NCBI GenBank assembly: GCA_964344765.1
Contig: CAYFOM010000060.1
Span: 1-16,826, forward strand
Source of the DNA: JACNIZ01 sp964344765
GTDB taxonomy: Bacteria > Planctomycetota > UBA1135
DNA length: 16,826 nucleotides
Direction: 5' to 3'
Shown: piece by piece, positions 13,162-16,826 of the stretch
Layout of the letters: each line of letters starts with the position of its first letter
Numbering within the stretch: position 1 is the first letter of the stretch
Program-made: the position numbers and the translations under genes
The notes under the pieces: model-generated
The model's input: only the letters and a program-made list of their open reading frames with translations
Database searches by the model: none
Told to the model about the DNA's origin: nothing

Positions 13162-14601
13162 ATGGAAGCAAAAGCAGCTGCGTTGGATTCTGCCGCCATT
13201 CGTGAGTTCGTCGACCGCATTTGGGACAACGAAATCACCCAGGAATTGGCCGACTACATTGCCATTCCGTGCCTTTCGCCGTTGTTCGACCCCGAGTGGG
13301 CGGCCAATGGCCACATGCAAAAAGCGGTCGAGCACATCGCCGGTTGGTGCAAGCAGCGCGACATCGAAGGCTTGAAGCTGGAAGTGATCGAGCTCGAAGG
13401 TCGCACGCCGATCATTTTCATGGAAATCCCCGGCGAAACCGACGACACCGTGCTGATGTACGGCCACCTCGATAAGCAACCGGAGATGGTCGGTTGGCGC
13501 GAGGACCTCGGTCCGTGGAAGCCGGTGATCGAAGACGACAAGTTGTACGGCCGCGGCGGTGCCGATGATGGTTATGCGGCTTATGCTTCGCTGACCGCGA
13601 TTGAAGCGGTGCAAAAACATGGCGGACGTCATCAGCGCATCGTGGTGTTGATCGAAGCTTGCGAAGAAAGCGGTTCGGTGGATTTGCCGGCTTACATTGA
13701 TCACCTTTCCGATCCGGCGAATAACCGTTTGGGCGAGGTCAGCTTGGTTGTGTGTTTGGATTCCGGCGCCGGCGACTACGAGCGCATGTGGTGCACCACC
13801 AGTTTGCGCGGCATGATTGCTGGTGATTTGAAGGTGCGCGTGAGTACGCAAGGTGTGCACTCGGGCGGGGCGTCGGGCATCGTGCCGTCGTCGATGCGCG
13901 TGATTCGTCAATTGCTCGACCGCATGGAAGACGCCGAAACTGGTCGATTGATTCCCGACTGCTTCCACGTCGACATTCCGCAGCAGCGCAAAGAGCAAGC
14001 TCAAGACTGCGCCGACGTACTTGGCAACACCATCTACGAAGAGTTCCCAATGGCCGAAGGCGTGCAACCCATGCACGAAGACCTGGCCGAGTTGGCTCTC
14101 AACCGCACCTGGCGGCCGACGCTTTCCTACACCGGTATCGCCGGTTTGCCCAAGTTGGAAAGCGCCGGCAACGTGCTGCGTCCGTTCACCGCGATGAAGT
14201 TGAGCTTCCGCTTGCCGCCGACGGCCAACTCGGTGGCTTGCAACGACATGGTCAAAAGCATCTTTGAAACCGACCCGCCTTATGGGGCTAAGGTGTCGTT
14301 CAAAGCGGACAAGAACGCAAACGGCTGGAATGCCGCACCGCTTGCTGACTGGCTGGCCGAGGTTTTGGAACAATCCTCACGCGATCACTTCGGCAACCCG
14401 GCGGCATACATGGGCGAAGGCGGTTCCATTCCGTTCATGGGCATGCTCGGCGACAGATTCCCCCAAGCTCAATTTGTCGTCACCGGCGTGCTCGGCCCAG
14501 CGTCTAACGCACACGGGCCGAATGAATTCATTCACCTGCCCACCGCCAAAAAGCTGACCGCTTGCGTTGCCCACGTGTTGGTCGCGCATGCGCAGCGCTG
14601 A
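13162..14601 (+). CDS. M20-family metallopeptidase (dipeptidase, carnosinase/CNDP-like)
   Basis: This 479-residue, probably cytoplasmic, di-zinc peptidase has the length and motif order of the carnosinase/cytosolic non-specific dipeptidase group. Motifs: YGHLDKQPE (His102, Asp104), GRGGADDG (bridging Asp135), EACEESGS (general base Glu168, ligand Glu169), CLDSGAG (Asp200) and NAHGPNEF (His451). GVHSGGASGIVPSS around His233 marks the dimerisation domain that contributes to the active site. All expected ligands are present, so it should be active on dipeptides or short peptides. The ATG at 13162 is chosen because the M20 N-terminal helix begins there; the frame is open 80 codons further up, antisense to the stress-protein gene. 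The exported VWA gene starts 11 bases after its stop, so the two are probably co-transcribed. Confidence 0.93.
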   Translation: MEAKAAALDSAAIREFVDRIWDNEITQELADYIAIPCLSPLFDPEWAANGHMQKAVEHIAGWCKQRDIEGLKLEVIELEGRTPIIFMEIPGETDDTVLMYGHLDKQPEMVGWREDLGPWKPVIEDDKLYGRGGADDGYAAYASLTAIEAVQKHGGRHQRIVVLIEACEESGSVDLPAYIDHLSDPANNRLGEVSLVVCLDSGAGDYERMWCTTSLRGMIAGDLKVRVSTQGVHSGGASGIVPSSMRVIRQLLDRMEDAETGRLIPDCFHVDIPQQRKEQAQDCADVLGNTIYEEFPMAEGVQPMHEDLAELALNRTWRPTLSYTGIAGLPKLESAGNVLRPFTAMKLSFRLPPTANSVACNDMVKSIFETDPPYGAKVSFKADKNANGWNAAPLADWLAEVLEQSSRDHFGNPAAYMGEGGSIPFMGMLGDRFPQAQFVVTGVLGPASNAHGPNEFIHLPTAKKLTACVAHVLVAHAQR

Positions 14602-14612
14602 CTTTCCCTCAC

Positions 14613-14822
14613 ATGATTCGCTCCCTCCAACACATTGCACTCGCCTGTTTGACTATATGGGCGTGGCCCGGCGCGGAGGTTTGCGCTCAGCAAAGTGGTG
14701 GCAAGCAGCAAGAGGTGCAAGCGGATCCGCGCGAGATTGCGAAGAAGATTGACGAAGCCAAGCATCCGCAGCCGAAGTGGTACATGGAGCTGGGCGCGGT
14801 GGGCACCGATGAAGCCTTTTAG
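14613..14822 (+). CDS. Signal-peptide fragment of an exported HEAT/VWA protein, ended by an in-frame TAG
   Basis: The ATG at 14613, 11 bases after the M20 stop, opens a 69-codon frame. It has a Sec signal peptide (MIRSLQHIALACLTIWAWPGAEVCA-Q), then a charged stretch KKIDEAKHPQPKWYMELGAVGTDEAF. It ends at TAG (14820-14822), and exactly the same frame continues without a gap into the 552-codon HEAT/VWA frame. Neighbouring signs favour one original gene of about 622 residues: the downstream part lacks a signal peptide, and the reading is helical right across the break (GTDEAF-x-LLKKC). A CAG to TAG change would explain it. No Shine-Dalgarno is seen. Confidence 0.75.
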   Translation: MIRSLQHIALACLTIWAWPGAEVCAQQSGGKQQEVQADPREIAKKIDEAKHPQPKWYMELGAVGTDEAF

Positions 14823-16481
14823 TTGCTGAAGAAATGCTGCGAGGATGTGCAGCAGCAGTCGCACTTGCATCAGCATGCGTTTCGCGGCTTTACGAAATTC
14901 CGTGGCAATGCCAAGTTGGAGAAACGCGCGCTGCGTTATTTAGAAAAGAAGGCGTGGTCCGGGGTCAAGCGTCCGTCGCGGGCGGCGGTGATTGTGCTTT
15001 CGCAGTGGGGGAAGGGCTCGCATTCGATATTGGAAGACATCGTGCGCAAGGGCGACGAGCCGATTCATCGCGCGATTGCCATTGGTCCGCTGCTGCCGGG
15101 TTTTGTGCGCTCCAAAGATGCCAAGCGTTTGGACTTGCTGCTGAGTTACTACAAGGTGCGAACCAGCGGCGGAATCGAGTTGTTCGCTCAGAGTTTGCTG
15201 CAAGCACCGCGTAAAAAGTTGCTGCCAAAATTGTCCGCTTGGTTGCGTGGCGAGGAACGCGTCGCCGCCGGCTTGCTGGAAGGCACGATGCAAGCACTAA
15301 TGCAACTCGAAGGCGACGACGTCTTGCTAATGCTGACCGACTTGCTGGATTGCGATAACTCGGCGGTGGTTTTTCACGCGCTGCAAGAGTTGCGACGACG
15401 TCAGGCGCAGGGTTATGAGAAGGATTTGAATGAGTTGTTGCGCAATCAGCAGGACCCGATGCTGCGCTATTTGGCGTTGACCGAAAAGGGGCGCTTGGTG
15501 TTCGGCGAGCCGAAGTTCGATTACTTTCTTGAGGGGTTGATGCAGTCATCGGATCCCATCGATCGCCAAGCTGCGGCGACGGTGGTGAGTCACTTAGTCG
15601 CCAGCGAGGCGTGGCCGCTGCTGCAGAAGTTAATGGTCGACAAATCGCGATCGGTGCGCATTCAATCGCTGGTGACCGTCGGCGGCACGCGGATTCGCGA
15701 TTCCATTCCGGCTTTGATCGAACGCATGAAGGCCGAGGAAGAAGCCGGCGAGTTGGTGATGCGCAATCGCATCGTTGAAGTGTTGACTGGGTTGACCGGT
15801 CAGACTTTTGAAACGGCTAGCAACACTTGGAACAAATGGTGGACGCATGAGGGCGCATCCTTTGTGTTTCCCACTCAAGAAGAACTGCTGAAAAAAGCGC
15901 GCGAGCGCGAGGCGCGGTTGGCAGAGAATTCGACGGTTGGATCGTTTTATGGTCTGCCGGTCGTCAGCAAACGCGCGGTGTTTATCGTCGACCAAAGTGG
16001 GTCGATGAATGCTGCAGCAAAAACCAATCGCTACACCGGCGAAGGCACGGCGACGCGGTTGAAGATTGCTCAAGCTCAGTTGAAATTGGCGTTGGAGAAC
16101 TACGCCGATGGCGGATTGTTCAACGTGGTGTTTTTCGATTCTTCGGTGTCGAAGTGGCAGAAAAAGATGGTCAAGATGACCACCGGCAACCGCGAAGACG
16201 CAATCAAATGGTCGCAACGCATGCGACCGCGCGGCGCCACTGCCATTTACGATGCATTGGAGTTTGCCTTCGGCCTAGAAGGTCTCGACACCATTTATTT
16301 GCTGACCGACGGGCAGCCGTCGGCCGGAAAAATTAACAACGCCAAACGCATTCGCGAGTTGGTGCGCCAATGGAATGCGGTGAAACATATCACCATTCAT
16401 TGCGTTGCCATTGGTGGTGATAACGGATTGCTGCGCGGGCTAGCCGAAGACACCGGTGGCTTGATTACGGTGGTTGAGTAG
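14823..16481 (+). CDS. HEAT-repeat plus von Willebrand factor A protein, main part downstream of an in-frame TAG
   Basis: This open frame of 552 codons (TTG 14823 as its first possible start) is the body of the protein whose signal peptide lies in the preceding frame. Residue numbers here count from the ATG at 14613. Alpha-helical HEAT-like repeats fill about 71-400, for example DPIDRQAAATVVSHLV and SVRIQSLVTVGG...IPALIERM, ending in LTGQTFETASNTWNKWW, a pattern I associate with planctomycete HEAT proteins. The VWA domain follows, with KRAVFIVDQSGSM (MIDAS Asp460-x-Ser-x-Ser), RGATAIYDAL and LLTDGQPSAG, so the metal site is complete. Such proteins usually mediate adhesion or protein assembly outside the cytoplasm. 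Without readthrough the body would be made, if at all, by reinitiation at TTG and stay unexported. Confidence 0.85.
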   Translation: MLKKCCEDVQQQSHLHQHAFRGFTKFRGNAKLEKRALRYLEKKAWSGVKRPSRAAVIVLSQWGKGSHSILEDIVRKGDEPIHRAIAIGPLLPGFVRSKDAKRLDLLLSYYKVRTSGGIELFAQSLLQAPRKKLLPKLSAWLRGEERVAAGLLEGTMQALMQLEGDDVLLMLTDLLDCDNSAVVFHALQELRRRQAQGYEKDLNELLRNQQDPMLRYLALTEKGRLVFGEPKFDYFLEGLMQSSDPIDRQAAATVVSHLVASEAWPLLQKLMVDKSRSVRIQSLVTVGGTRIRDSIPALIERMKAEEEAGELVMRNRIVEVLTGLTGQTFETASNTWNKWWTHEGASFVFPTQEELLKKAREREARLAENSTVGSFYGLPVVSKRAVFIVDQSGSMNAAAKTNRYTGEGTATRLKIAQAQLKLALENYADGGLFNVVFFDSSVSKWQKKMVKMTTGNREDAIKWSQRMRPRGATAIYDALEFAFGLEGLDTIYLLTDGQPSAGKINNAKRIRELVRQWNAVKHITIHCVAIGGDNGLLRGLAEDTGGLITVVE

Positions 16482-16513
16482 CCGTCCCGGTTTACTAGTT
16501 GCAGTTGAGCCGG

Positions 16514-16826
16514 CTAGGGAACGACAGTCAGCGGAATTGCGCCGGAGGAAAATTCGGGCAAACCGCCAGTCGGATAGGCAACGGCTGCGACGAAGAAGAC
16601 TTGGCCGATGAGTGCGTGATTGTTGATGGGCGGGACCACGCAGAAACCGGTTGCGTCGCCGTTGCCGTCAAGCGTTCCATTCAAGTCAAACGTGCCGGGA
16701 ATCGGATAGCTTCCATTGGCGGAATCAGTCAATAGGTAATCTGACGAAAGCGGAATAAACACGCCGTGGTCGAGATCAAGCAACATCTTTTCTGTAAAAA
16801 GCAGCAGACTCATCAAATGCCTTCCA
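16514..16826 (-). CDS. C-terminal end of an exported protein (runs off right edge)
   Basis: On the minus strand the frame is open from the right edge (16826) to the TAG at 16514-16516, giving 103 visible residues. Although a TTG and an ATG occur near 16816, codons for G-R-H-L precede them without a stop, so this is an interior piece rather than a small gene. The sequence LLLFTEKMLLDLDHGVFIPL, then a hydrophilic turn, then DGNGDATGFCVVPP and QVFFVAAVAYP, matches the layout of the C-terminal modules of the Asp-box and metalloprotease genes. This suggests the parent is another secreted protein. It converges on the VWA gene with a 32-base gap that contains TAGCCG and CGGCTA as a weak inverted repeat. 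Confidence 0.7.
   Translation of the reverse strand, partial: GRHLMSLLLFTEKMLLDLDHGVFIPLSSDYLLTDSANGSYPIPGTFDLNGTLDGNGDATGFCVVPPINNHALIGQVFFVAAVAYPTGGLPEFSSGAIPLTVVP

Noticed and set aside
13066..14373. Upstream extension of the minus-strand stress-protein frame (over 400 codons)
   Set aside because: It lies antisense to the M20 peptidase gene, and the Usp domain starts exactly at the ATG at 13065. The extension shows no domain.
14820..14822. Reassigned TAG codon or pyrrolysine insertion in the VWA gene
   Set aside because: TAG ends several other genes here (the kinase-like, Asp-box, metalloprotease, DoxX and VWA genes), so genome-wide reassignment is implausible, and nothing nearby suggests pyrrolysine machinery.
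16482..16516. TAGCCG / CGGCTA inverted repeat between the VWA gene and the right-edge gene as a terminator
   Set aside because: The stem is only six pairs with a loop of about 25 bases and no T tract, too weak to call.

Overview
The window looks like chromosomal DNA from a fairly GC-rich member of the Planctomycetota. This is an inference. It rests on the mix of secreted beta-propeller, FG-GAP and Asp-box proteins, lipoproteins with one CXXCH heme site, a HEAT-plus-VWA protein ending its helical part in an LTGQ..W..WW motif, recurring C-terminal beta modules on exported proteins, and mostly weak or absent Shine-Dalgarno sequences. I see no rRNA, tRNA, CRISPR array, transposase or integrase.

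Layout. Positions 1-622 (minus strand) hold the 5' part of an exported FG-GAP repeat protein that runs off the left edge. Positions 857-2041 (minus) encode a lipoprotein with an FN3-like domain, a CLDCH heme site and its own intrinsic terminator. Divergent from it are a GHMP-fold, arabinokinase/galactokinase-like protein with degenerate catalytic motifs (2171-3688) and an AlkA-type DNA glycosylase (about 3697-4317). A paralogue of the first lipoprotein follows on the minus strand (4354-5523), so two sister heme lipoproteins bracket the kinase-like gene and alkA. Divergent from the second lipoprotein is a large Asp-box/BNR beta-propeller lipoprotein (5693-8269).

Next is a visibly lower-GC stretch with a 5'-truncated TolB/PD40-type propeller remnant (8390-9151), then a large secreted M12/reprolysin-type metalloprotease (9338-11854) with a strong intrinsic terminator. 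A DoxX-family membrane protein (12039-12671) converges with, and overlaps, a UspA-type stress protein on the minus strand (12619-13065). Divergent from uspA are an M20 dipeptidase (13162-14601) and, 11 bases later, an exported HEAT/VWA protein. That last reading frame is cut by an in-frame TAG at codon 70 (14820-14822), which separates the signal peptide from the rest. At the right edge (16514-16826, minus) is the C-terminal end of another exported protein.

How the genes fit together. Most products are predicted to be envelope or extracellular proteins: two heme lipoproteins, an Asp-box propeller, a metalloprotease, a VWA protein and an FG-GAP protein. The others are housekeeping-like: base-excision repair, dipeptide hydrolysis and stress response. 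I see no single operon-scale pathway. The most unusual points are the amber-interrupted VWA gene, the kinase-like protein that keeps its fold motifs but lacks the usual catalytic signatures, the duplicated heme lipoproteins, and a similar C-terminal module on four separate reading frames.
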